This document shows positions 57,752-64,000 of a stretch of 64,000 bases of DNA, one piece after another. The notes below the pieces were generated by a model. It was given only the letters and a program-made list of their open reading frames with translations, ran no database searches and was not told where the DNA came from. Made by a program: the position numbers and the translations under genes. Positions within the stretch are counted from its first letter, which is position 1; every line of letters begins with the position of its first letter. Origin of the DNA: JBMNFI01 sp050949225 (lineage in GTDB: Bacteria; Bacillota; Dehalobacteriia; UBA4068); assembly GCA_050949225.1 (NCBI GenBank), contig JBMNFI010000001.1, forward strand, positions 124,001 to 188,000, given 5' to 3'.

Positions 57752-59416
57752 ATGTTGCAAGAAATATATGTAGAAAATTTTACATTAATGAAATCCCTGC
57801 ATTTACCATTAAGTCAGGGATTTAATGCTTTATCAGGAGAGACGGGTGCCGGTAAATCACTATTAATTGATGCGATTTCTTTAATTATTGGTGGACGGGG
57901 CAGTGAAGACTTTATCCGTAGCGGACAAAAAAGGTGCTTAGTGGAAGGGGTTTTTACGGCACCTTTCCCGGAACAGTTGCAGGATTTATTGACGGAAAAA
58001 GGTCATGAAATTGGCTCGGATGACTTAGTTTTGACAAGAGAGCTTAATCGCTCCGGCAAAAGTGTTGCGCGAATTAATGGCCGTGTGGTTAATCTATCCT
58101 TTTTACGTACAATAGGAAGGATGCTGGTCAATATTCACGGACAAATGGAGCATATGCTGATACTGGAAGAAGAACATCAGTTACAGCTTTTAGACAGCTT
58201 TGGCGGCCGGCAGCTTTTGGCTGTGAAAAAACAACTGGCGGATTGCTATCATAGTTATCAAAAGTGGCAAAAAAAACTGCAGGACTATGAAAAGCGTCAA
58301 CAAGAGGCGCTGCAAAAGGTGGATTTTCTTTCGTATCAGATAAAAGAAATTGAAGAGGCGCGGCTAAGTCCCGGGGAAGAGGAAACGCTCACCAAAAAAC
58401 TACTGCAGCTGACTTATGCAGAAGAGCTGCAGGAGTCTGCTGCGCGGGGTTATGAATTTTTAAATGGCCAGCAACGGGCCTTGGAATATCTGGCCGAAAC
58501 GCAGCAAGAATTGAAAAATATTTATGAGCACGATGAAGATTTTCTGGAGATTTACGAAAGACTGTCCAATGCTTATTATGAAGTGGAAGATATCGCTCGG
58601 GAGTTAAATAGCTATGGGCAAAAGATCATTGTTGATCATCAGGCGCTGCTTGATACAGAAGAGCGTTTGACTTTAATCAAGGATTTAGAAAAAAAATATG
58701 GCACTGACATAGATGAAATTTTGCAATTTGCTCTTGATGCTCAACAAGAGTTGGAAAAATGGCAAAACTGGGAAGAGGATGGTAAAACAGCCGCACAAGA
58801 GTTGGAAAAAGAACAAAACAAGTGTCTGGAGCTGGCGCAAAAATTAAGTAGTTTACGCAAGCTGGCGGCGGAAGAATTATCCCATGCTATTACCACGGAG
58901 CTGCAGCTTTTATCGATGCCGCAGGCCATTTTTAAAGTGCAGTTAGTGCCGCAGGAAATCTCGGCTCAGGGATTGGAAAAAGTTACATTTATGATTCAGG
59001 CCAACGTGGGAGAGAAGTTTAAATCGGTAGAAAAAACTGCTTCCGGCGGTGAACTTTCACGTATTATTTTGGCGATAAAGGTTATTTTGGCACAATTAGA
59101 TCAGGTGCCTACTTTGATTTTTGATGAAGTGGATAGTGGTCTGGGCGGCATGGCTTTGGAAAGAGTGACAGAGCGGATCAAAAAAATTGCTCAATATGCC
59201 CAGGTTTTAACAATTACTCATGCCCCTTTGATGGCCGCTGCAGCTACGCATCATTTACATATTTACAAGGAAGTAAGTGCAGGTAAAACTATCATTAAAT
59301 GTGAAGTTTTAGATAAAAACAGAAGGATCCAAGAGCTAGCGCGTATGATTGCCGGGGAAAAAATAACCGACTCAACGATTAAGCAAGCTAAAGAATGGAT
59401 CGAGGGGAACGTATAG
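57752..59416 (+). CDS. recN: DNA repair protein RecN
   Basis: A 554-residue SMC-like RecN. Walker A is GETGAGKSLLIDAISLI, long coiled-coil segments span about 150-370, the ABC signature is SGGELSRI, and Walker B is LIFDEVDSGLGG. It acts early in double-strand break repair by clustering and tethering DNA. It lies 22 nt after argR. The approximately 235-nt gap to spoIVB contains no terminator that I could identify with confidence. Confidence 0.95.
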   Translation: MLQEIYVENFTLMKSLHLPLSQGFNALSGETGAGKSLLIDAISLIIGGRGSEDFIRSGQKRCLVEGVFTAPFPEQLQDLLTEKGHEIGSDDLVLTRELNRSGKSVARINGRVVNLSFLRTIGRMLVNIHGQMEHMLILEEEHQLQLLDSFGGRQLLAVKKQLADCYHSYQKWQKKLQDYEKRQQEALQKVDFLSYQIKEIEEARLSPGEEETLTKKLLQLTYAEELQESAARGYEFLNGQQRALEYLAETQQELKNIYEHDEDFLEIYERLSNAYYEVEDIARELNSYGQKIIVDHQALLDTEERLTLIKDLEKKYGTDIDEILQFALDAQQELEKWQNWEEDGKTAAQELEKEQNKCLELAQKLSSLRKLAAEELSHAITTELQLLSMPQAIFKVQLVPQEISAQGLEKVTFMIQANVGEKFKSVEKTASGGELSRIILAIKVILAQLDQVPTLIFDEVDSGLGGMALERVTERIKKIAQYAQVLTITHAPLMAAAATHHLHIYKEVSAGKTIIKCEVLDKNRRIQELARMIAGEKITDSTIKQAKEWIEGNV

Positions 59417-59612
59417 ACACAAAGGTTTAACTTTTATGGTGATGTCGATACACTAATTCTGATTGATGCCGTTTTTCTCAAACTCCTCCAGATTAGCTTG
59501 AGAAAAATGAAGAGCTGCTTTTAACTATAAATAGACTAACATTATTATTTTTTGTGCTTTTAAAAAAATATTACCTCTTTTTGTCTGGATATCTTACTGT
59601 TAAAAAACAAAA

Positions 59613-59621
59613 CATAAGATA
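59613..59621 (+). promoter_or_regulatory. Candidate sporulation -10 element before spoIVB
   Basis: CATAAGATA at 59613-59621 is 39 nt before the ATG and identical to the motif before sigK. An AC dinucleotide lies 15 nt upstream (59596-59597), shorter than the 17 nt of the sigma-K pattern, so the sigma factor is uncertain (sigma-F, sigma-G, sigma-E or sigma-K). Confidence 0.4.
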
Positions 59622-59651
59622 GCAGAAGTTAAGATATAAAAGGAGGTATAT

Positions 59652-60938
59652 ATGAAAAACAGGTACAAAAAAAATCAGCCTGTGGCTGTGGTTATTTTAA
59701 TTTTGATCACATTTTTAAGTGTTTTAAGTATTACTTGTTATGATTTTTTGTCATTGGCACCTTATCAACAGGTTTCAGTAGGGGAACAATCATTAGCGGA
59801 AAAAAGCAATGCCCCTTTAAAAACACAAATTTCTTCCAAAAAAGGCAGCCAGCAAGCTCTGGGAAATGATGCTACGGGACAAAAATCCTCAAGCAACCCG
59901 GAAGCTGGTGATAAATATGATGTAGAGTTGTTTTTAGGCGAGTCTATTCCTTTAAAAAAGGTGACAATTCAAGAAATAGATCCCGTTTATGTTATCCCCG
60001 GAGGCCAAGCTGTAGGAGTATTGCTGCAGACTAATGGAGTGACCGTAGTAGGGCAGTCGCCGGTCATCAAGGAAAATGATGAGGCTTTATATCCCGCTAA
60101 AGAGGCCGGTCTGGAAATTGGTGATTTTATCACCTCTATTAACGGGACAAAAGTTAACTCTAATCAAGAAGTGGCTGATTTAATTAATGATGTGGGCACA
60201 AAAGGTGAAAAACTCACCATTAATTTAATACGTGATAAAAAAGAGCAGCAAATAATTATGACACCGGCTTTTTGCAGTGACAGTAAAAGTTATCGTATCG
60301 GTATTTATGTTAGGGATAATACTGCAGGTGTGGGAACCATGACCTTTTATGAGCCGCAAAGCGGCAAATATGGTGCTTTAGGGCATGAGGTCAGTGATTT
60401 AGATGGAAAAGGAACCACAGAGCATGACAAAGGAATTATCGTAAAAGCTACTATTCAAGGAATCAGAATGTCCACTAAGGATATTACAGGTGAAAAAATA
60501 GGTTCTTTTATGAAAGGTCCTTGGCGCGGCAGTATTGAAAAAAACTGTAAATTAGGCGTTTTTGGCAGACTTAAAGAAGGTTTAGAGAATCCCTTTTTCA
60601 CACAGGCTTTACCGGTAGCCCTAGCAGATCAGGTTGAACTTGGTGATGCAGAAATATATACGGTCTTAGAAGGGGAAAAAATAGAAAAATTTTCTATAAA
60701 AATCGTCAAAATACTTCCTAATTACCGTTCCAGCGGCAAAGGTATGATAATTGAGGTTGCGGATCCTTCTTTACTACAGAGAACAGGCGGTATTATACAG
60801 GGAATGAGCGGCAGTCCGATTATACAAAACGATCATTTGGTGGGTGCCGTAACTCATGTTTTTATTAATAAACCGCATAAAGGATATGCTTGTTTTGCTG
60901 AATGGATGCTTGAAGAAGCCGACCTTTTAACTCCTTAA
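59652..60938 (+). CDS. spoIVB: SpoIVB peptidase
   Basis: A 428-residue secreted serine peptidase (S55), made in the forespore, that signals across the intermembrane space to activate pro-SigK processing. It has an N-terminal membrane anchor (about 11-33), a Ser/Lys-rich linker, a PDZ domain (about 110-200, AGLEIGDFITSING) and the peptidase domain. Candidate catalytic residues are His245 (GALGHEVSD), Asp371 and Ser387 (IIQGMSGSP). The usual substrate, SpoIVFA, has a likely homologue at 33500. It is followed by spo0A as in nearly all spore formers. Confidence 0.95.
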   Translation: MKNRYKKNQPVAVVILILITFLSVLSITCYDFLSLAPYQQVSVGEQSLAEKSNAPLKTQISSKKGSQQALGNDATGQKSSSNPEAGDKYDVELFLGESIPLKKVTIQEIDPVYVIPGGQAVGVLLQTNGVTVVGQSPVIKENDEALYPAKEAGLEIGDFITSINGTKVNSNQEVADLINDVGTKGEKLTINLIRDKKEQQIIMTPAFCSDSKSYRIGIYVRDNTAGVGTMTFYEPQSGKYGALGHEVSDLDGKGTTEHDKGIIVKATIQGIRMSTKDITGEKIGSFMKGPWRGSIEKNCKLGVFGRLKEGLENPFFTQALPVALADQVELGDAEIYTVLEGEKIEKFSIKIVKILPNYRSSGKGMIIEVADPSLLQRTGGIIQGMSGSPIIQNDHLVGAVTHVFINKPHKGYACFAEWMLEEADLLTP

Positions 60939-60953
60939 TTTATGCTGACAAAA

Positions 60954-60991
60954 TTCGACAAAAAACTCTGAAAAGAAAGCTTTTTGTCGAA
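60954..60991. promoter_or_regulatory. Two Spo0A boxes upstream of spo0A
   Basis: TTCGACA (60954-60960, minus orientation of TGTCGAA) and TGTCGAA (60985-60991, plus orientation) are two perfect inverted 0A boxes, 24 nt apart. They lie upstream of the sigma-H-like promoter and suggest autoregulation by phosphorylated Spo0A. Confidence 0.8.
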
Positions 60992-61019
60992 AAATAGGGT
61001 TCTTTAGCTGCTTTTTTGT

Positions 61020-61049
61020 GCAGGAATATCTATAAAAGACAGCGAAAAA
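61020..61049 (+). promoter_or_regulatory. Sigma-H promoter of spo0A
   Basis: GCAGGAATA (61020-61028), 12-nt spacer, AGCGAAAAA (61041-61049). This matches the B. subtilis sigma-H pattern RNAGGAWWW-N12-RNNGAATWW at all but one position. Confidence 0.7.
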
Positions 61050-61127
61050 CTTAAAACAAAGGAATTTATAGATAATTAAATTTCCAGTAAAGAAATAACA
61101 AAAAAAATAAAAGAAGGTTGGCAAAAT

Positions 61128-61910
61128 ATGATGGAGAATAAGATTAGAATACTGTTAGCAGACGATAATAAGGGTTTTTGCAGCATTATGCAGGATCATT
61201 TCACAAAAAATGCTTTATATGAAGTATGTGGCTGCGCCAATGATGGTAAAAATGCTCTTGCCATGATTGAAAACGAACATCCTGATGTAGTAATTTTGGA
61301 TTTAGTAATGCCATATATAGATGGCTTAGGAGTTTTGGAGGAAGTCAATAAACTTAATTTAGTTCCCAAACCCCATGTTATTTTACTGACAGCTTTTGGT
61401 CAGGAAAACTTGACCAAGCGAGCTGTAGAGTTAGGTGCAGACTATTATATTTTAAAACCCTTTGATCTGAAGGTTTTAGACATGAGAATTCGTCAATTAT
61501 TCAGTGATGGTCCATTTGTTAATAATTCTGAAAGACATACTAACTTAGAAGAATGTAATATCGAACTTGAAGTTACTAAAGTCATTCATCAAATGGGTGT
61601 ACCTGCTCATATAAAAGGCTATCAGTATTTGCGAGATGCAATTATTTTGGTTGTTAATGATATTGGTCTTATTGGTGCAGTCACCAAAGAACTTTACCCC
61701 ATGGTTGCTGAAAATCATGATACTACCGCCAGTCGCGTAGAACGGGCTATTCGTCACGCTGTGGAATTGGCTTGGGATCGGGGAAATGTCGACATGATGA
61801 ATAAATATTTTGGTTATACGATTAATATTGAACGAGGAAAACCGACTAATTCAGAATTCATAGCTATGATTGCCGACAAATTAAGATTAGGTGAACGTGT
61901 TGCCTTATAA
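61128..61910 (+). CDS. spo0A: Sporulation master regulator Spo0A
   Basis: A 260-residue response regulator. The receiver domain has the acidic pair Asp12-Asp13, phosphorylation site Asp58 (VVILDLVMP), Thr88 and Lys110. The effector domain (about 150-260) keeps the DNA-recognition helix TASRVERAIRHAVELAWDRG, nearly identical to all Spo0A proteins. Phosphorylated Spo0A starts sporulation. It follows spoIVB, the universal arrangement. Two ATGs are adjacent (61128 and 61131). Confidence 0.97.
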   Translation: MMENKIRILLADDNKGFCSIMQDHFTKNALYEVCGCANDGKNALAMIENEHPDVVILDLVMPYIDGLGVLEEVNKLNLVPKPHVILLTAFGQENLTKRAVELGADYYILKPFDLKVLDMRIRQLFSDGPFVNNSERHTNLEECNIELEVTKVIHQMGVPAHIKGYQYLRDAIILVVNDIGLIGAVTKELYPMVAENHDTTASRVERAIRHAVELAWDRGNVDMMNKYFGYTINIERGKPTNSEFIAMIADKLRLGERVAL

Positions 61911-61938
61911 TTATTACGTTGTATTTTCGTCCATTCAG

Positions 61939-61963
61939 AGCCCGGCTTTTAGGCCGGGTTTTA
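61939..61963 (+). terminator. Terminator after spo0A
   Basis: AGCCCGGC (61939-61946) pairs with GCCGGGTT (61953-61960) across a 6-nt loop, followed by TTTAG. Confidence 0.8.
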
Positions 61964-62169
61964 GCTTGTTTTAGATGTCTAATAACAAGTTAAGCACATG
62001 AGAAAACTTCAAAACCTGCAGCATATATACTGACAAGGCTCCATGGCTTGCTTTTATAATAAATATATGTTATATTTAATTCAGAACATCCAAGTTTTAA
62101 GGAATTTAACTATTACCTAACAGCGAGGATTTATATTAAACTTTTTCTTACGTTTTTGGGCTATTCCAA

Positions 62170-62305
62170 AAGGCGAGATATGGTTGATATATACACGGAC
62201 TTTGCTCTGTGATTGGTAGTGATGCAATCATGTTCCTCTGCTAGGTGGGTAGAGGAATTTTTAATATCCGGATTAGATATAAAAATTATCTCTTCTCAAG
62301 AGATT
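62170..62305 (+). promoter_or_regulatory. Hairpin-rich leader before the hydrogenase maturation genes (unassigned)
   Basis: In the 418-nt gap between spo0A and the next gene, four hairpins occur in series: CACGGA/TCTGTG (62194-62211), GATT/AATC (62211-62229), TTCCTCT/AGAGGAA (62233-62257) and ATCTCTT/AAGAGAT (62288-62304). No known riboswitch class was recognised, and no T-run follows the last stem. The rest of the gap (61965-62165) is AT-rich with no evident gene. Confidence 0.45.
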
Positions 62306-62328
62306 AATGAAGATTATAGGAGGTTATA

Positions 62329-62574
62329 ATGGAAACCAGATTAGCAATTATTAGTATTATCGTGGAAAATCGCATTAATGCAGAGTCGATTAATGTGTTG
62401 CTACATAAGTATGAACAATATATTGTTGGACGTATGGGCATGCCTTATGAAAAAAAGGATTTGGCCATTATTTGTATCTTAATTGATGCACCGGAGGATA
62501 TTATCAGTGGCGTCTCCGGGAAATTGGGCATGCTGCAGGGTGTTAGTGTTAAAACAACTTATTCAAAAAAATAA
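62329..62574 (+). CDS. Iron-only hydrogenase system regulator (TM1266 family)
   Basis: An 81-residue ACT-like fold protein resembling TM1266, the putative iron-only hydrogenase system regulator. RLAIISIIVENRINAESINV and the C-terminal IISGVSGKLGMLQGVSVKTT match the family. It commonly sits with hydE, hydF and hydG, and here it is 14 nt before hydE. The regulatory role is inferred from the NikR-like C-terminal fold and not proven. Excellent ribosome binding site (ATAGGAGGTTAT). Confidence 0.85.
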   Translation: METRLAIISIIVENRINAESINVLLHKYEQYIVGRMGMPYEKKDLAIICILIDAPEDIISGVSGKLGMLQGVSVKTTYSKK

Positions 62575-62588
62575 ATGAGGTGAGCGGC

Positions 62589-63653
62589 ATGAAAAACAAA
62601 GCTTTACTGGATAAATTGCTGAAGCAAAAAACCTTAAAGCCAACGGAAATGTTAAGTCTTTTGACTGATTATGATCCGGAGGATCGTCTATATGCTGCCA
62701 GCTTAGCGCGGAAAGTAACTCGTCAGAATTTTACCAATCTCATTTATACGCGAGGCTTAATCGAGATGACTAACTATTGTAAAAACGACTGTCTTTATTG
62801 TGGTATTCGCGTGAGTAATAAAAAGATCAGCCGCTATCGTTTAACTAAGGATGATATTATGTCTTGTTGCGCTAAAGGTTATGAATTGGGTTTTCGTACT
62901 TTTGTTTTACAAGGTGGAGAAGATCCTTATTATTCTGATGAGCTTTTAACTGATATTGTGAAAACAATCAGACAAAAATATCAAAATTGTGCAATTACTT
63001 TGTCTTTAGGGGAAAGATCTGCTGAAAGTTATCAAAAATTGTTTTCCGCCGGGGCTAACCGTTATTTGTTACGCCATGAAACGGCCAATAAGCAGCATTA
63101 TCATCAATTACATGATGGTAAGTTATCATTTGACAAGCGTAGAGAATGCCTGCAAACACTGCGGGAGATTGGTTTTCAAACCGGTTGTGGTTTGATGATC
63201 GGTTCACCATATCAGAGTAAAGAAGACTTGGTGGAGGATCTCTTTTTCATGGAAGCCTTTCGGCCGCACATGATCGGGGTCGGTCCTTTTATCCCTCATC
63301 ATGATACACCGTTTAAGGACTTTCCGGCCGGCAGTGCTGAAGAAACCACTTATTTTATCAGCATTCTGCGCATGATGCATCCATATGCTTTAATCCCCGC
63401 TACGACGGCACTGGGAACGATTAAAGAGGATGGCAGAGAAACGGGTATTTTATCCGGCTGTAATATAGTGATGCCGAATCTTTCGCCACTGAATGTGCGC
63501 GAAAAATACATGCTTTATGATAACAAAATCAGCTCTGGTGCGGAAGCGGCCGAAAGTTTATCTCTCTTGTCCGAGCGGATGCAAAAAATTGGCTATAAAC
63601 TTGCTGTGGACAGGGGAGATTATACAGGCAAAACTATCGTAAATAGCGCTTAA
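62589..63653 (+). CDS. hydE: [FeFe] hydrogenase H-cluster maturase HydE
   Basis: A 354-residue radical SAM enzyme that helps build the diiron subcluster of [FeFe] hydrogenase. The cluster motif is CKNDCLYCG (Cys64, Cys68, Cys71), followed by LGFRTFVLQGGEDPYYSDEL, ITLSLGERSAESYQKLF, NRYLLRHETANKQHY and VGPFIPHHDTPF, all typical of HydE rather than PylB or BioB. The ATG at 62589 has GAGGTGAGC upstream; a GTG at 62580 overlaps that site. HydF and HydG are not in the window. It implies that the organism makes an [FeFe] hydrogenase. Confidence 0.95.
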   Translation: MKNKALLDKLLKQKTLKPTEMLSLLTDYDPEDRLYAASLARKVTRQNFTNLIYTRGLIEMTNYCKNDCLYCGIRVSNKKISRYRLTKDDIMSCCAKGYELGFRTFVLQGGEDPYYSDELLTDIVKTIRQKYQNCAITLSLGERSAESYQKLFSAGANRYLLRHETANKQHYHQLHDGKLSFDKRRECLQTLREIGFQTGCGLMIGSPYQSKEDLVEDLFFMEAFRPHMIGVGPFIPHHDTPFKDFPAGSAEETTYFISILRMMHPYALIPATTALGTIKEDGRETGILSGCNIVMPNLSPLNVREKYMLYDNKISSGAEAAESLSLLSERMQKIGYKLAVDRGDYTGKTIVNSA

Positions 63654-63755
63654 AGAATATTTTATGAGCAAAAAATAGGGGATTAACGTACTATTTATGA
63701 TAATTTTCAAATAACTTAAAAGATGCGAAAAATTGCCATTGAAAGATTTTGCTAC

Positions 63756-63784
63756 TTGATATAAAATAGAAGTGCTAGTATAAT
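63756..63784 (+). promoter_or_regulatory. Sigma-A promoter of the right-edge gene
   Basis: TTGATA (63756-63761), a 17-nt spacer and TATAAT (63779-63784). Transcription would begin about 63791, leaving an approximately 127-nt leader that contains an inverted repeat (TCCTA/TAGGA, 63801-63818) and a 10-bp tandem repeat (63821-63840). Confidence 0.72.
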
Positions 63785-63820
63785 ACAAAAAGCGACAAAT
63801 TCCTAGAATTGTTTAGGACT

Positions 63821-63840
63821 TTGTGGTATGTTGTGGTATG
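63821..63840 (+). repeat. Tandem 10-bp repeat in the leader of the right-edge gene
   Basis: TTGTGGTATG occurs twice directly in tandem, followed by the related TATAGTATGTATAC. It may be a regulatory site or a simple repeat. Confidence 0.6.
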
Positions 63841-63917
63841 TATAGTATGTATACAAGCATATATTAAATTATGAAGTTTGAGTGATATTAAAAGCATAAA
63901 GGGGAATCCTTAATTAG

Positions 63918-64000
63918 ATGTCTATCAAAATTGGTCTGGACGTTGGTTCGACTACATTGAAATGTGTTGTTCTGAATGATCATGATGAAATAATCTACAA
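63918..64000 (+). CDS. Acyl-CoA dehydratase activase, N-terminus (truncated by window)
   Basis: The 27 visible codons encode MSIKIGLDVGSTTLKCVVLN and more, the ATPase phosphate-1 loop of the BadF/BadG/BcrA/BcrD family (2-hydroxyacyl-CoA dehydratase activators). A large two-domain activase of about 1400 residues is common in Clostridia. The rest lies beyond the right edge, so the subfamily cannot be decided. It has its own promoter at 63756 and a GGGGAA ribosome binding site. Confidence 0.65.
   Translation, partial: MSIKIGLDVGSTTLKCVVLNDHDEIIY

Noticed and set aside
62589..63653. PylB or BioB instead of HydE
   Set aside because: LGFRTFVLQGGED, LRHETANKQHY and GPFIPHHDTPF are HydE hallmarks and the neighbour is a hydrogenase-system regulator.
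63801..63860. CRISPR-like array at the tandem repeat
   Set aside because: Only two 10-bp units with no spacers.
1..64000. Mobile elements, prophage or genomic island
   Set aside because: No transposase, integrase, phage gene or tRNA-flanked direct repeats were found; gene order is that of conserved clostridial housekeeping operons.

Overview
The window is an unbroken stretch of housekeeping chromosome from an anaerobic, endospore-forming, low-GC Firmicute of the class Clostridia. Spore genes (sigK, spoVT, spoVM-like, spoIVB, spo0A, yabP, yabQ, a spoIVFA-like gene), a clostridial Rnf complex, HydE and gram-positive ribosome binding sites all point the same way. The genus cannot be fixed from the sequence. 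No transposon, prophage, CRISPR array or rRNA gene was seen, and every gene appears intact apart from one cut by the right edge.

Layout. 1-2.4 kb: a cysteine amidase-like protein and rqcH, both on the minus strand. 2.6-7.4 kb: a yicC, mihF-like, remA, gmk, rpoZ, coaBC, metK operon. 7.6-10.6 kb: a cobalamin riboswitch controlling a btuF-btuC-btuD type ABC importer. 10.6-17.1 kb: a class B PBP, sigK, asparaginase, a yqeG-type phosphatase, a cyclodeaminase-like protein, pyrK and pyrD. 17.1-22.1 kb (minus): rnfCDGEAB, then tRNA-Arg(CCG). 22.5-33.4 kb: dinG, spoVM-like, folE, lepB, surE, a spoVB-like flippase (minus), an EF-G paralogue and an orphan radical SAM protein. 33.5-42.3 kb: spoIVFA-like, two radical SAM-associated proteins, rng, the L21 leader with rplU-rpmA, obg, nadD, yqeK, rsfS. 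42.3-49.9 kb: a DnaA-box cluster, ilvA, a K+ channel and spoVT (minus), then mazG-rqcP-yabP-yabQ-divIC-yabR, ppx/gppA and a shikimate-kinase-like gene. 50-52.1 kb: rbgA, rnhB, yraN. 52.2-61.9 kb: a roughly 600-nt non-coding RNA best interpreted as OLE RNA, then oapA, dxs, tlyA, nadK, argR, recN, spoIVB, spo0A. 61.9-64 kb: a hairpin-rich leader, a hydrogenase-associated regulator, hydE and the start of an acyl-CoA dehydratase activase gene.

The most notable element is OLE RNA (Ornate, Large, Extremophilic) at about 52.25-52.85 kb, immediately upstream of a multi-pass membrane protein in the position of its partner OapA and in the known OLE neighbourhood (oapA-dxs-tlyA-argR-recN-spoIVB-spo0A). 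Other points of interest are a 22-residue SpoVM-like peptide; L27 without its cleavable leader together with absence of the prp gene; a spoIVFA-like gene without spoIVFB; Spo0A boxes and a sigma-H-like promoter before spo0A; the same sporulation-type -10 motif exactly 39 nt before both sigK and spoIVB; DnaA boxes far from any dnaA gene; a PBP gene whose ribosome binding site is one arm of a terminator; and a shikimate-kinase-like protein lacking both shikimate-binding arginines.
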